DNA of 64,000 nt from Epiperipatus broadwayi (taxonomy: Eukaryota; Onychophora; Udeonychophora; Euonychophora; Peripatidae), in the NCBI GenBank assembly GCA_028023455.1, contig JAQFVV010000036.1:8502007-8566006 (forward strand), written 5' to 3'. Position numbers and translations under genes: made by a program. Positions 11,470-23,810 of the stretch are shown here, in pieces; positions within the stretch are counted from its first letter, which is position 1; each line of letters opens with the position of its first letter. The notes under the pieces are model-generated. The model made no database searches and had not been told where the DNA came from. It saw nothing but the letters and a program-made list of their open reading frames with translations.

Positions 11470-11659
11470 AAGTTTTAAAAATTGCAATAAATGTACAACT
11501 TTGATGAACCTCGGGTTCGATGTCATCCTCGTGGATGACAAAGTGCCATAAATGACCCAGCAAAATTAAAATTAAATTTTTTTTTTTAAAAAAAAGCTGA
11601 TACTAAAAATTAAATTAAATGTTAAATTACATAATAATAAAATATAAATCCTTTCCTTA
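11470..11659. other. Spacer with a perfect 8-bp hairpin
   Basis: The segment at 11521-11540 folds as TGTCATCC-TCGT-GGATGACA. It is preceded by a B-box-like GGGTTCGATG, so it may be the end of a tRNA-derived SINE. The rest is A-rich. Confidence 0.3.
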
Positions 11660-13079
11660 AATCTTTAGAGATGAATCTTCCTGGATTGTACATTCCTGGT
11701 ATCAATAAATCCATTCAGCACATATCCTACATGGATGATGTGGCAGTGTTCTTACCATCTAGAAAATTCATACCGAAACTAATTCAAATTATGGACAATT
11801 TCACCATAGAGTCAGGTCTTGCATTTAAACTTAGAAAATCTGCTGTATGGAGACTTTCATCTGGAAAATCCATTCCATCCTTTTTCACAGCTATGCCACA
11901 AAAATTTTTGGGCTTACCAATGAGTCTCTCTCATTCAGCAATGAGGAAATTAATACAAGACACTATCATGAATTCTGCAAGAAAAATAATTGATTCACTT
12001 TCAAAAGTTTATTCATCATTATTTGCAAAAGCAGCCCTACTCAACATATTACTGTTCCTCAGAATTGCTTACTACATGCCGTTCATTAAATTCTCATCAA
12101 AATTTATCCTGAATATAAACTCTCTTTGCTCTAGATTAATGTGGAAGAATAAAACTGTTGCTATTAGCCTAAGAAAAGTGCAGAGACCAACAAGACTTAA
12201 TGGCTTATCACTGCATTCACTTCATGTTCTTTGTCTACAGAAATCAAATAACCTCATTACAAGACTTAATGGGGTTTTTCCTGATGACTCACCTTTTCTA
12301 TCTATTCATCCTACAGATACTCCACCTCCAATTAATGATGGTTGGCTGACACAAGTCTTAATTGACATTGCAAAAATTCTCACACCTTTAACTCAAATAA
12401 AACCAATGAAACTTCGTTATTGGGATGCCTATCTTCTTTTTTTTTCAACAATTATCCCAGATCATAACATTCTCACCTGTACAAACTTTGCCATTATAAA
12501 GAAATATAAAAAGATGTAATCTAGAGCCAAAATATTTGGACTTTCTTCTAAAGCTAAATCTCAATGCCCTTCCAACAAGCCACTTTCTTGTGATGTATAG
12601 AGGTTTTTCATCTTTGGACCCTGTTTGCTCACTCTGCCATAGGGAGGATGATACCATATTTTACATTTTCAACAATTGTTCCTCTCTTCAGGGCTGTAGA
12701 ATATTGATTAATAAAATTTATACATCAAAACATCCAATTATCAACACCTCATAGAAGGTTTTGCTTATGGGTATTTTGCAATTATAAGAAGTGCAACTTT
12801 CATCACTTTCTGTCTATGGTTTGTCAGATGCTTCCTAATCTTCAAGTCTGTTATACCTGATCCAACATTCATTTTTTTACAAAAATTAAAAGATATCAAA
12901 GAAAGAGATTTGAAGTTAGCTCCTCACCTAATAGTAAATTCCACATGGAATCTTATTAATATTGGACATTAAGTAATTTAATGGTTTATAAATGTATTGC
13001 CAAATTTAGTGTTATTTTATAATTTTTTCTTTATTGTAAACATAGTTGAATAAACCTGTTTTTGATACTTAAAAAAAAA
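11660..13079 (+). mobile_element. 5'-truncated Tx1/L1-like LINE
   Basis: A LINE 3' portion starts inside the reverse transcriptase domain. It runs through the thumb and C-terminal regions to a 3' UTR with an AATAAA at about 13050 and a terminal A run (about 13070-13078). It is 5'-truncated, as usual for target-primed insertions. No target-site duplication can be fixed in the AT-rich flanks. Confidence 0.8.
11671..12973 (+). pseudogene. LINE reverse transcriptase C-terminal half (frameshifted)
   Basis: The first frame (11671-12519) begins just before the catalytic YMDD box (ISYMDDVAVF, residues 19-28). It then shows the FLGLP motif and the L1/Tx1-type thumb pattern of AKAALLNILLFLRIAYYMP, a LMWKNK block and a RLNGLSLHSL block. 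The second frame (12536-12754) holds a cysteine cluster, CSLC followed by NNC, resembling the C-terminal CCHC region of LINE ORF2. A third frame (about 12770-12973) ends in APHLIVNSTWNLINIGH. The frame changes and missing 5' half make it non-functional. Assignment to the Tx1/L1 group rests on the thumb pattern and is less certain than the LINE call. Confidence 0.85.
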
Positions 13080-13657
13080 GATAAGTAATAATCATTAAAA
13101 ATATATATAAATAAGAAAGGTAAATAAAAAGGACAAAGAAAAAATGGCCAGAGAGATAAATAAATTTATTATAGGGGTTATTTATAGGCAGGTGGGAATT
13201 AGAGAGGACTGAGGGGGTTGAATATGTTCGATTTAAAATATTTAGTTGAACACTTCGTTCGATTTAAAATATTTAAAAATAAATAAAATAAAATATTTTT
13301 TTAGTTTTAATAATGAATGTGAAATAAAGTAAAATAATTTTTTTTTAAGAATCAATATATGTTAATGAGAACAAAGTTAAATAAATGAAATAAAATAATG
13401 ATTTTGAGAGCTAATATATGATAATAGAATGGCAAACAAAAAATAAAAGTTAAATAAAATAAAATAAAATGTTTTTTTTAAAGAATCAATAATGGAAATG
13501 AAATAGAGTTAAATAAATAATATAAAATAATAATTTTTCAAGAATCAATATACATCAATAAAATTTAAAAGTAAATAAATTGAATAAAGTCTATAGTAAA
13601 CAAAATGAAATCTATAATGAAAATAAATAACATTGCGTAAAATAAACTTATATACAC
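13080..13657. repeat. Diverged A/T-rich tandem repeat
   Basis: At 13240-13600 a loose unit of roughly 90-110 bp recurs several times, built from 'aagaatcaatata', a 'taatgaaa' block and 'taaataaaataaaat'. The copies are diverged. No gene is present. Confidence 0.5.
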
Positions 13658-16266
13658 TGAAACAGTAAGATTCGTATTCGAATCTTAAGTTTCACCTTTT
13701 TCTGTCGTCTCTCACTGACCGGTCTATCCCGCCCAAATTTAAACTTTTTGGTATTGAATTGTGTGTGTAGCAATATTAAAAATGTATAAATATATGTAGA
13801 ATTCTGTATAAACACGCACACATTTCGATCTCAAATTAAAGGCAATAAATAGGGATAAAATAGTATAATTTAGATTTCTTTTAATTATATAATTTTGTAT
13901 AATTTTAATCATTTATTTTGGATTATAAAGTTCGTATTTATTGCTTTGTGTAAATTTCGTTTAATAATAATTCTAAAAAAATCTGATGTAATATTTAATT
14001 AAAAGTTAAAATAATCTTATGTTTCCTTTTTGTATTTGAAATTTAAAAGCATCGGTCAGTGATAGATAATAGATTAATTAAAGAAAAATTCCCCAAAATG
14101 TAATTAGTAAATGTAAAATGTAAACAATAGAATGGCAGCTTTTTTTAATTAAAAACCAACAAAATGCATTGATTATCCTCAGGGCAGATTAAGTAGAACC
14201 TAAAAATACCTTAACAAAAATGTGAAAGATCAAGATAAAAAAAGAGGCCATCTTAGACTTGCTGGAGACATTCACTTAAACTTTAGCTTTGCTCTCGATC
14301 ACTGAGAGTCTCCAAAAATAATAAAAATAATTTGTTCCTGCCAAGGTATGACCGAGTAAAGCACCTAGATTATTCTCCATCGGGAGATGGCCTATCGGAT
14401 GCCGAACTTTCCATTGCCCATCATAAATTCACCATGAAGATCTGCTGCCTGAAATAAATGAAAAAGCTGCTGCTGCCTTGAAATTAAATGAAATATCTAA
14501 ATACAAGAAAGAATTGCCACTCAATAACTATTTGCTACTAAACAATGGACTCGGAAAACTTCTTATAAAACAAGTACCTGTCTGTGTTCAAACTCTAGAG
14601 TACTCTAATAATATGCTATAGCTCTTCTTCATACTACTTATCTAAATTATAAAATGTAAAAACTACCATATGTATAACTAAACTGAATAATTGACTTAAT
14701 GTGTAAATTTCTCTACTAATCTAGCTTACCTCATTCTATCTTGGGTGCGTATTTTTAAAATCTACATTTTATCTATATTTATTATTTAATTGTTGCATGC
14801 TCATAATTATCTCAATTTTCAAAGTTTAAATCTATGATTGTTTGAAACAGTGAATGCGTGTCACATTTTCATTAATATGTACTTCGTCGGGCCGAGGCAG
14901 AGACCAGCCTGACATTCTTATTTCCTTAATAACTTCACTTTCATATAAATCGACACGCATTCAGTGCATCATTTATTGTAATGCAGGGTCTACTACTTCG
15001 CAAATGGCTGGCATATTAGTTGTAATAACTCCCAGTTTATATATGTTTTGTATTTATTAAATCTAATGAATAATTCTAGAAAATCACATTTCTTTGAGAG
15101 TCGCCAGAGTTCTTGAGTAAATGTTGGTAATGTAGGGCCGAGTCAGAAATCTATTTAAATCTCATCATAATCGTTTATACAGTATACATGTGTTACGTTT
15201 TAGAGATGCGATGACCCATTCCTCCTTGAAATATTCCAGATTCTTCAGGGTTGAAATTAACCTGTCGTCCTACACAAGCGGGCATAATGGGTGCTCCTGT
15301 AGGATTTGACAATGTCATGCAGCCAGCCGGCAAACTGCAACACAGACCGCTTGTCCCTGGTTATGCTTATGTGACACCTTACTTCGTCGGGCCGAGGCAG
15401 AGACCAGCCCGACATTCTTATAAACTCATTTGCAGCATTGCAGTTTCAATATACTGCTATTCCATATTGCCTTTCTAAAGCATACCACATGTTCCTTCAC
15501 TTAATTTTATTATTCTGTATGTCACTCCGCCTCTGCATTATCTTCATAATTCACTCTCAAATAAATGTTTGCCCTTAGTTATAAATAAATATTTTAATTA
15601 CATAAATATATGTCTGCCATTACTCTTATAACACATACTTTAGACTCTTGCATTGCAAAGGTATAAATCCCTCCAGGCATGCATTAGAAATACTTACTCG
15701 AGAATTTTAGGTAGCTAGATTACGCCTTCAAATAAGTGAATTCCTTTTGTAAATATTACAGTATCGGAAATACTGCTACTGAAATTCTCAATATAAAATA
15801 CTGTCTAAATAAATAAATGTATTCTTTAAAATATAATCATGTCACAAATCCCGCAACTGAAGCTTTAAATCCACAACATATTATTAGTAAATGATTGTTT
15901 TATTAAAATGTATTAATAAATAATTTTAAACTATATGTCTGCAGTTACATTTCATTTATTCGATACCCATTCTATATAATATTTTCTCGATTATGTAAAT
16001 ATGAATGTTTAATTAATATTAGTTTGGTTATTAACTAACTTGAGAATAAAATCATGAGTCTCTTGCATATCCCTGACCACCGTGCCTAAAGAAATATTTA
16101 CTAATGTCACATCAGATGCATTGTTTCATGGATTGTATTGTGGAACGGATAAACTATGTTCGAACTCAGTACCACGGGTAGCTTCGCTACTCGATGGTGC
16201 TGCTGTTCTGTATGGTGGTCGAATTCTGCACTATGTTTACGAGTCACATGTTTTCTGACCGTTACA
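13658..16266 (+). mobile_element. 5' LTR (2.6 kb) of LTR retrotransposon A
   Basis: This unit begins TGAAACAGTAAG and ends CCGTTACA, so it has TG...CA ends. It is matched along its full length by 20412-23019. The two copies are 2609 and 2608 bp and differ by a few percent by eye. A block with GTCGGGC/GCCCGAC hairpin potential occurs twice (about 14886 and 15386). A 12-bp hairpin with a bulged A lies near the 3' end (16171-16198). Short open frames here (14854-15060 and 16107-16316) are probably not real genes. Equal length, TG/CA ends and a polypurine tract before the second copy favour LTRs over a segmental duplication. No target-site duplication was found. Confidence 0.8.
16171..16198 (+). 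other. 12-bp hairpin in the 5' LTR end
   Basis: ACCA-CGGGTAGC, loop TTC, GCTACTCG-A-TGGT form a 12-bp stem with one bulged A. The hairpin is conserved in the 3' LTR at 22924-22951. Its place near the LTR 3' end would fit a structured U5 or a transcript-end element. Confidence 0.5.
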
Positions 16267-16406
16267 TAGTTAAATTTTTTTTTAGCGTTTGGCGCTTTCC
16301 AACATGAAGCTTTCAATACAAAAAACCCATATATACCCTGAGCAAAATATAATGCATATAAATTTCTTTTAGCATTCGTTACTCGAGTTAGCTAATTAAT
16401 CTATAT
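16267..16406 (+). other. Start of element A internal region
   Basis: About 24 bases after the LTR, TGGCGCTTTCC (from 16290) starts with the TGG expected of a tRNA primer-binding site. The distance is longer than usual, so this is a weak candidate. The nested LTR begins at 16407. Confidence 0.3.
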
Positions 16407-18595
16407 TGTAACGAGCACAGACGTTCGTTACATTGTTGTTTGTTTTTATTTATTAAACATGAAAGTAAATTAAAAAGTTCGCATTTAAAAATTTTCTTTT
16501 AGAATTAAAAATTGAAATTAAATATCATCTTAAACTCGTATATATTAAATCGCACAGATAAAAAAAAATTATTAAAATAAAACTGTATTAAAAATAGAAA
16601 AGGTATTTTAAAAACAAAAACTTAAAAAGATTTAGAGATAAAAATATATATTTGATTTGGAAAACAGGTTAATTAATCAGAAATGGAAATGATTGTTAAT
16701 TAGTTAAATGTAAACCAGCCTTGGGCATTTAAATGTAAAAACAGCGGTCAGATAGGAAAACAATAGAAACAAATAGCCAATGAAAGAAATCCATCGGGAA
16801 ATCGGACCTCAGCGAAAGGATCATCACATCGATGACATAATGCCAAATCAATCCTTCGAATACGTATAAAAGGAAAATTTGGAAATTATTAATTAGTGAT
16901 CGGTTTTGATTATTACGATGTGACTATATGTATTAGTACGGAGTTGAGGTGAAGGAATTGACAGACGCACGGTCAATTCTTTCAGCTGTTAAAGAAAAGA
17001 GAAATGAACTATCGTTTTTCTACATTGAGGACCAGTTAAAACAAAAACCTCCGGATGGATAAATAAATCGGCCAACAGAATATCAATCTTAGGACGGCGT
17101 GGGAATTTACGTTCATGGCAAGCAACGGATAAAGTTGGATGTTTTAAACCGTAAGAACTTTATAAATAATGAACATTAAATTAAAATTTTTTATATTTAA
17201 ATGATTGCAATATGATCCTATCTGACCAAACTAAATTCTTTATTAATAGTGTTATTTGATGTATTTTTTTTCTTATTTATGTAAAATCATTTCCATTTAT
17301 TTAATTTTGTTCTTTAAGTTTATTTATAATTTAATTTCTGTTTTCCGTTAAGTTAAATTATATAAATGTTAAACTTAAGTCGGGCGTGAATGGCTGTATA
17401 GATTTGTAAAGTTATATTAGGGGAGGGTAATCTTAGGTTATTTGTTTCGTGGTTAAATTGGGTCAATGGATTGGATATATTGGTGTGAGTAGTAGATGTA
17501 ATATTGATTCGCTACGGGCAGAATCGCTTCATACGCCGCACACTTCCGTTTGCCTATGGAAGGAATGATAAGTCGGATACCGCAGTTCCTTTCTATGGAG
17601 TTTTTTGTTTTATTGCTCTTCTTTGCAGATAGATGTAATATTCCTATCTCATAAGAGGCAATTTCTTCTCTTAACCTTTTGTGCTGCCGTATTTTATTAC
17701 ATTGAATACATCGATATATCAGATGAATTGATGCCAGTTTGACTGCGAATTTTAGCCTAAGGTTAAATGGGGATAGAATGTTTTATTTTCAAATGCAAAT
17801 TTATGTAGTATATTCATACTCGATCCTAAATGAAAATGCATTAAATTTAAGTTGTTTATAGACGCTTGCATGGATTGTTTATTGGTTAACTATGTTTTGC
17901 GTTTCCATATTTGATCAAAATATATAGACATTCGATAAATAATGATACCTTACGGTGAGTATCTAAAATGTATTTATTCGGATGTCTTTTAAGTTATTGG
18001 TGACAATGCAAGTATTTTATGGTGAATACTATTGGGTTACGTATAAATTTCCCTCTGCAATTGTCAGTAATCAATAATTTTGTATTTTGATCGTTTATGT
18101 TTACTTTGAAATGTTTTTGACCGTGAAATCTATGTAACCGATCTATATTCAACATTATAAACAAGCTTTCATAAATTTATCTGTGCGAACTTAATTAAAA
18201 TGTAAAATTAGAATATAATAGTAATTAAATGTAAATTAAAGTCAAAAATCAAAGTTAAAATAATGTTAAATGTTAAAATGTAAAACTAATACTAAAATAA
18301 TTTTAAATCTTATATATATGTGCATAAATAAATGTTTGTATGCTAATTACTGGCAGTGGCTTATTTTATTTATTTTTTAATGTTGAAATCTAATTAGATA
18401 AGATATGATATTATTAAATCTCTGCTACTCCCTGAGCTAGTGACATGGGCTAACGACCGGAACCAAAATATTTAAAAAAAAAATTTTTTTTTTGACTTAC
18501 GTATCTGCCTACTTTATAAAATTTTCTAGGTTCAAATGCCTAGATGGCGCCCTGTAGTGCAGTTTACGTTAAGCGCCTTTCTCCGGATCGTTACA
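16407..18595 (+). mobile_element. Nested solo LTR, family C
   Basis: This 2.19-kb unit begins TGTAACGA and ends TCGTTACA, a perfect 8-bp terminal inverted repeat. It is flanked by ATAT on both sides (16403-16406 and 18596-18599), a plausible 4-bp target-site duplication in AT-rich DNA. A TATA box (GTATAAAAGG) is at about 16864. A diverged copy occupies about 40740-42630. It lies inside element A and therefore inserted later, leaving only the LTR by recombination. Confidence 0.75.
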
Positions 18596-19128
18596 ATATA
18601 TATACGATTTTGTTTTGATAAAAATAATGAAAAAAAAAGTAAATTGAGTCAAATAATGTGGGTCGAGTAAATGAAAGGACAGCAGGCATAATAACAAATT
18701 TAAGGAAAGCAGGGATGTGTGTGTAAGTTAAGAAGGAACGAAAATACTCGGATCTAATGAAATATTTTATATATATATATATGTCAAAAAAAAAAGTAAT
18801 CAGTCGCTAAATGAGAAAGCAAGTAGCATTGAATTTTTTTTATTAAAGCACCGTTATATATATAGCATAGACAGCAGAAGCGTGTTATATATGTTAATAG
18901 TAAATATTTTATTAAAGTACAAATATATATATCATAGACAGCAGTGGCTTATTATACGCGTAACCAGTAGTTCACTATAATATATATGTTAAATATGTTA
19001 AACGCAGCAATATAGAGATAGGGCAATGTAGAGTAGGTGAGGGCAGCGAAAGAGTATTATAGGGCCAATATACCAGTGGGGAGTAGTCAAATGCTAATAG
19101 TATAAAGAAAATAAATAATATTAAAAAA
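18596..19128 (+). other. Element A leader with a short tandem repeat
   Basis: AT-rich leader before the gag-like frame. At 18841-18965 a unit of about 70 bp containing 'atatcatagacagcag' occurs twice. Confidence 0.4.
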
Positions 19129-19683
19129 ATGGAAGCAGAAAATGACAAAATAGCATCAATGAACTCCAGTCTAAGGTTACTTGAAATATTTAGACAGAAT
19201 ATGCAAGAAATGAAGAAAATGTATGAGGAGGAAATGAGAAAAAGAAGAGATGAAGAATCAAGACAGAGACAAGAAGAAGAAAAGATAAGAGTGAGAGAAT
19301 ATCAGGAATTTAAAGACATTATGTGGAGAGAGTTAGAAGCCATTAAGGAACATTTTGGAATATCCCCAGCTAGTAAAAAGGAAGAAGAAATTAAAGAAAT
19401 GGAAAAGGAAAGGGAATTAGAAATACTTGACAAACCTATGATAGTAGATGAGCAAATAGACCTTATTCCAATAGATGGAGGCCCACAAGAACCGTTGAGC
19501 GAAAGCAGTAAAAAAGAGACGAAGATGGACACTGGCATAACACCAACATGTTTGCATTTTGGTAAAGAGGACTCATTACTGATCAAGACGCCATTATCCA
19601 TGGATGAACGTGTAATCAATATTGAAACTGACAGACACAAGGCACACCGCTGCCTTACAGAAAGAGCAGGACGGAAATTATGA
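19129..19683 (+). pseudogene. Gag-like coiled-coil ORF of element A
   Basis: The frame encodes 184 residues, rich in Glu, Lys and Arg. Residues 1-85 form a strong coiled coil (MQEMKKMYEEEMRKRRDEES region), and an acidic linker follows. I recognise no zinc knuckle or capsid fold. Its place, first frame after the leader of an LTR element and just before integrase sequence, suggests the N-terminal part of a Gag protein. The last ~20 residues are probably read out of frame in integrase sequence, since the deletion junction lies near 19615-19640. Protease, reverse transcriptase and RNase H are missing. A domesticated gene is the less likely alternative. Confidence 0.5.
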
Positions 19684-19915
19684 GCAGATCGGAGAAGCCA
19701 ACATTTCCAGGTCGGGAACTATGTTTGGGTACGGAACTCTCAACAAAGTAACTGAGATAAAAAAATATATAAAAAAGTTCTTTTCTTTGTACCGGGGACC
19801 CTTTATAATTGATTGCACATGTGGCCCAAATGCATATTTATTAAAAGATGGAGATACCATAAAAGGGACATAGAATGCCCACAATCTCAAACCAGATCGG
19901 TATTATCCACCTGAC
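19622..19915 (+). pseudogene. Integrase C-terminal tail of element A
   Basis: Three reading frames carry pieces of one Ty3-type integrase tail. First come a helical stretch ending NYEQIGEAN and then, after a frame change, a VGNYVWVRN motif typical of the post-catalytic region. A second change gives SLYRGPFII, NAYLLKDGD and NAHNLKP, matching the small barrel domain and final linker. The catalytic core is absent. It follows the gag-like frame directly, so an internal deletion removed most of pol. The element cannot move on its own. Confidence 0.75.
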
Positions 19916-20288
19916 CCGGGGTTGTAAAAATATTAGACTATTAGGACGGTTATTAAACATATATGAAAATATTAAAATGAACTTGATAATGAACTTGGTT
20001 GAATGTATTGTAGTTTAGTCAAATAGGGTTTTAGATAGAAATTTTATTATATATATATTATTGTTTTAATTACTATTACTCTTAAAATTTTTTTTATTAT
20101 ACTAACTAACCTTACTCTAAGAATTTTTTTTATATATATATATTCAGTTTAACTAATTATTTCTATGATTTTAACCAGACACGGCCAAATTAGGCCATTT
20201 TAATTAAACTAAATTCTAGATCCGGGTATATAAATTGTTCGTTGCTTCATGTAATCTCTGCTTTCTATATTTCAATATATCTGTAAAA

Positions 20289-20321
<33 letters not shown>

Positions 20322-20395
20322 TTTTTCATATTTAAATTATGTAATGCAAAATTTTTTTTCTTTCTTGCCTCCTTTGTCCTTCCTTAATTGTTCAC
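19916..20395 (+). other. Element A 3' untranslated region
   Basis: AT-rich region between the integrase tail and the polypurine tract. It contains a (TAA)n microsatellite at about 20288-20321. No gene. Confidence 0.5.
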
Positions 20396-20411
20396 GGGAA
20401 GTATGGGGAAA
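20396..20411 (+). promoter_or_regulatory. Polypurine tract of element A
   Basis: GGGAAGTATGGGGAAA abuts the TG of the 3' LTR, the usual place and composition of a plus-strand primer. One T interrupts the purines. Confidence 0.7.
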
Positions 20412-23019
20412 TGAAACAGTAAGATTCGTATTCGAATCTTAAGTTTCACCTTTTTCTGTCGTCTCTCACTGACCGGTCTATCCCGCCCAAATTTAAACTT
20501 TTTGGTATTGAATTGTGTGTGTAGCAATATTAAAAATGTATAAATATATGTAGAATTCAGCATAAACATGCACACATTTTGATCTCAAATTAAAGGCAAT
20601 AAATAAGGATAAAATAGTATAATTTATATTTCTTTTAGTTATATAATTTTGTATAATTTTAATCATTTATTTTGGATTATAAAGTTCGTATTTATTGCTT
20701 TGTGTAAATTTCGTTTAATAATAATTCTAAAAAAATCTGATGTAATATTTAATTAAAAGTTAAAATAATCTTATGTTCCCTTTTTGTCTTTGAAATTTAA
20801 AAGCATCGATCAGTGATAGATAATAGATTAATTAAAGAAAAATTCCCCAAAATGTAATTAGTAAATGTAAAATGTAAACAATAGAATGGCAGCTTTCTTT
20901 AATTTAAAACCAACAAAATGCATTGATTATCCTCAGGGCAGATTAAGTAGAACCTAAAAATACCTTAACAAAAATGTGAAAGATCAAGATAAAAAAAGAG
21001 GCCATCTTAGACTTGCTGGAGACATTCACTTAAACTTTAGCTTTGCTCTCGATCACTGAGAGTCTCCAAAATAATAAAATAAATTGTTCCTGCCAAGGTA
21101 TGACCGAGTAAAGCACCTAGATTATTCTCCATCGGGAGATGGCCTATCGGATGCCGAACTTTCCATTGCCTGTCATAAATTCACCATGAAGATCTGCTGC
21201 CTGAAATGAATGAGAAAGCTGCTGCTGCCTTGAAATTAAATGAAATATCTAAATACAAGAAGGAATTGCCACTCATTAACTATTTGCTACTAAACAATGG
21301 ACTCGGAAAACTTCTTATAAAACAAGTACCTGTCTGTGTTCAAACTCTAGAGTACTCTAATAATATGCTATAGCTCTTCTTCATACTACTTATCTAAATT
21401 ATAAAATGTAAAAACTACCATATGTATAACTAAACTGAATAATTGACTTAATGTGTAAATTTCTCTACTAATCTAGCTTACCTCATTCTATCTTGGGTGC
21501 ATATTTTTAAAATCTACATTTTATCTATATTTATTATTTAATTGTTGCATGCTCATAATTATCTCAATTTTCCAAGTTTAAATCTATGATTGTTTGAAAC
21601 AGTGAATGCGTGTCACATTTTCATTAATATGTACTTCGTCGGGCCGAGGCAGAGACCAGCCTGACATTCTTATTTCCTTAATAACTTCACTTTCATATAA
21701 ATCGACACGCAGTCAGTGCATCATTTATTGTAATGCAGGGTCTACTACTTCGCAAATGGCTGGCATATTAGTTGTAATAACTCCCAGTTTATATATGTTT
21801 TGTATTTATTAAATCTAATGAATAATTCTAGAAAATCACATTTCTTTGAGAGTTGCCAGAGTTCTTGAGTAAATGTTGGTAATATAGGGCCGAGTCAGAA
21901 ATCTATTTAAATCTCATCATAATCGTTTATACAGTATACATGTGTTATGTTTTAGAGACGCGATGACTCATTCCGACGTGAAAAATTCCGGATTCTTCAG
22001 GGTTGAAATTAACCCCAGTCATCCTACACAAGCAGGCATAATGGGTGCTTTTGTAGGATTTGACAATGTCATGCAGCCACCCGGCAAACTGCGACATGAC
22101 TGCTTGTCCCTGGTTATGCTTATGTGACACCTTACTTCGTCAGGCCGAGGCAGAGACCAGCCCGACATTCTTATAAACTCATTCGCGGCATTGCAGTTTC
22201 AATATACTGCCATTCCATATCACCTTTATAAAGCGTACCACGTGTTCCTTCACTTAATTTTATTATTCTATATATCACTCCGCCTCTGCATTATCTTCAT
22301 AATTCACTCTCAAATAAATGTTTGCCCTTAGTTATAAATAAATATTTTAATTAAATAAATATATGTCTGCCATTACTCTTATAACCCATACTTTAGACTC
22401 TTGCATTGCAAAGGTATAAATCCCTCCAGGCAAGCATTAGAAATACTTACTCGAGAATTTTAGGTAGCTAGATTACGCCCTCAAATAAATGAATTCCTTT
22501 AGTAAACATTACAGTATCAGAAATACCGCTACTGAAATCCTCAATATAAAATACTGTCTAAATAAATAAATGTATTCTTTAAAATATAATCATGTCGCAA
22601 ATCCCGCAACTGAAGCTTTAAATCCACAAAATATTATTAGTAAATGATTGTTTTATTAAAATGTATTAATAAATAATTTTAAACTATACGTCTGCAGTTA
22701 TGTTTTATTTATTCGACACCCATTCTATATAATATTTTCTTGATTATGTAAATATGAATGTTTAATTAATATTAGTTTGATTATTGGCTAACTCGAGAAT
22801 AAAATCATGAATCTCTTGCATATCCCTGACCACCGTGCCTAAGGAAATATTTACTAATGTCGCATCAGATGCGTTGTTTCGTGGATTGTATTGTGGAACC
22901 GATAAACTATGTTCGAACTCAGTACCACGGGTAGCTTCGCTACTCGATGGTGCTGCTGTTCTGTATGGTGGTCGAATTCTGCACTATGTTTACGAGTCAC
23001 ACATTTTCTGACCGTTACA
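20412..23019 (+). mobile_element. 3' LTR (2.6 kb) of LTR retrotransposon A
   Basis: Full-length partner of 13658-16266, with the same TGAAACAG start and CCGTTACA end, and the same internal duplicated GTCGGGC block (about 21637 and 22139). The hairpin at 22924-22951 is identical to that of the 5' LTR, although the surrounding sequence varies. Divergence between the pair is a few percent, so the insertion is not very recent. Confidence 0.8.
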
Positions 23020-23810
23020 ACATGTAGTTATATTTTGGTTGATAGGGTTATGGGATGAGTGTACAGATAAAGGTTGACAAAGGTGTGTTAAGTGTAAGCT
23101 GCCACTATCTGAATTTAAGATCTGCAATGGGCATAAAATGGGGGGCGAGAGATTTCCCTTATTTCCAGAATGAGGATCCAGTAGAAAGTCCTGGGCCCAT
23201 TCAACACACTGGGATAGAGTTCCAGTCCCTTATCTAAAAAAATATGTGGACTGGAAACAAAATTCAAGATTAAGCCACAAATCAGTTTCGCTGAAAGAAA
23301 AAATTCCCAGCATAGTTATAATGTCTCATTTTAGCATAAGCTGAATGGTTAGTAGATGAATACTGCCATTTGCAGTGATCCCATATTTTCTAAAATGCAG
23401 TCCCAAAGAAGAAAGTTTTGGGCTTATTCAATTTGCTGGAAGAGATATTTTCAGTAAGTTGATAAATTGTTAAGGTATTTTTATTTATTGCATAAGGTGA
23501 ATATAATCCAGATGTGTTAGCCATTCATAACATTCACCCTCTTCATAGACACTGAAAAAATGCATGTCATCTCTGGTGGTCATCACACATGACATAATTA
23601 TTGAAAGTTAAAGTAGACTATGGCCAGGTGAGTTAGAGCAGTGTAAGAAATGTCACCGTCTGTTGCTTGTCAATCTTGAGCAAATATAAACTTATTTTTT
23701 AGAAAAATAAAAATAAATAAAAATAAAAAATCACATTGAAAAGTTAAAAACAAAATGGCAGAGCTAAAATGGGTCAAACTGCTGCATTTCTCCTCTCAAA
23801 TGGAGGGGTG
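23020..23810. other. Unrecognised DNA of more moderate GC content
   Basis: A 60-codon open frame (23055-23237) has ordinary composition but no recognised motif. An (AAATA)n-like stretch follows at about 23701-23730. No gene is supported. Confidence 0.35.

Noticed and set aside
16290-16307. tRNA primer-binding site of element A
   Set aside because: TGG start is right, but it lies 24 bases from the LTR, and matching to a tRNA 3' end cannot be confirmed here. Kept only as a weak note.
14854-21812. Near-identical 68-codon open frames at 14854-15060 and 21606-21812
   Set aside because: Their similarity only reflects the two LTR copies. They have no domain, and LTRs rarely encode proteins.
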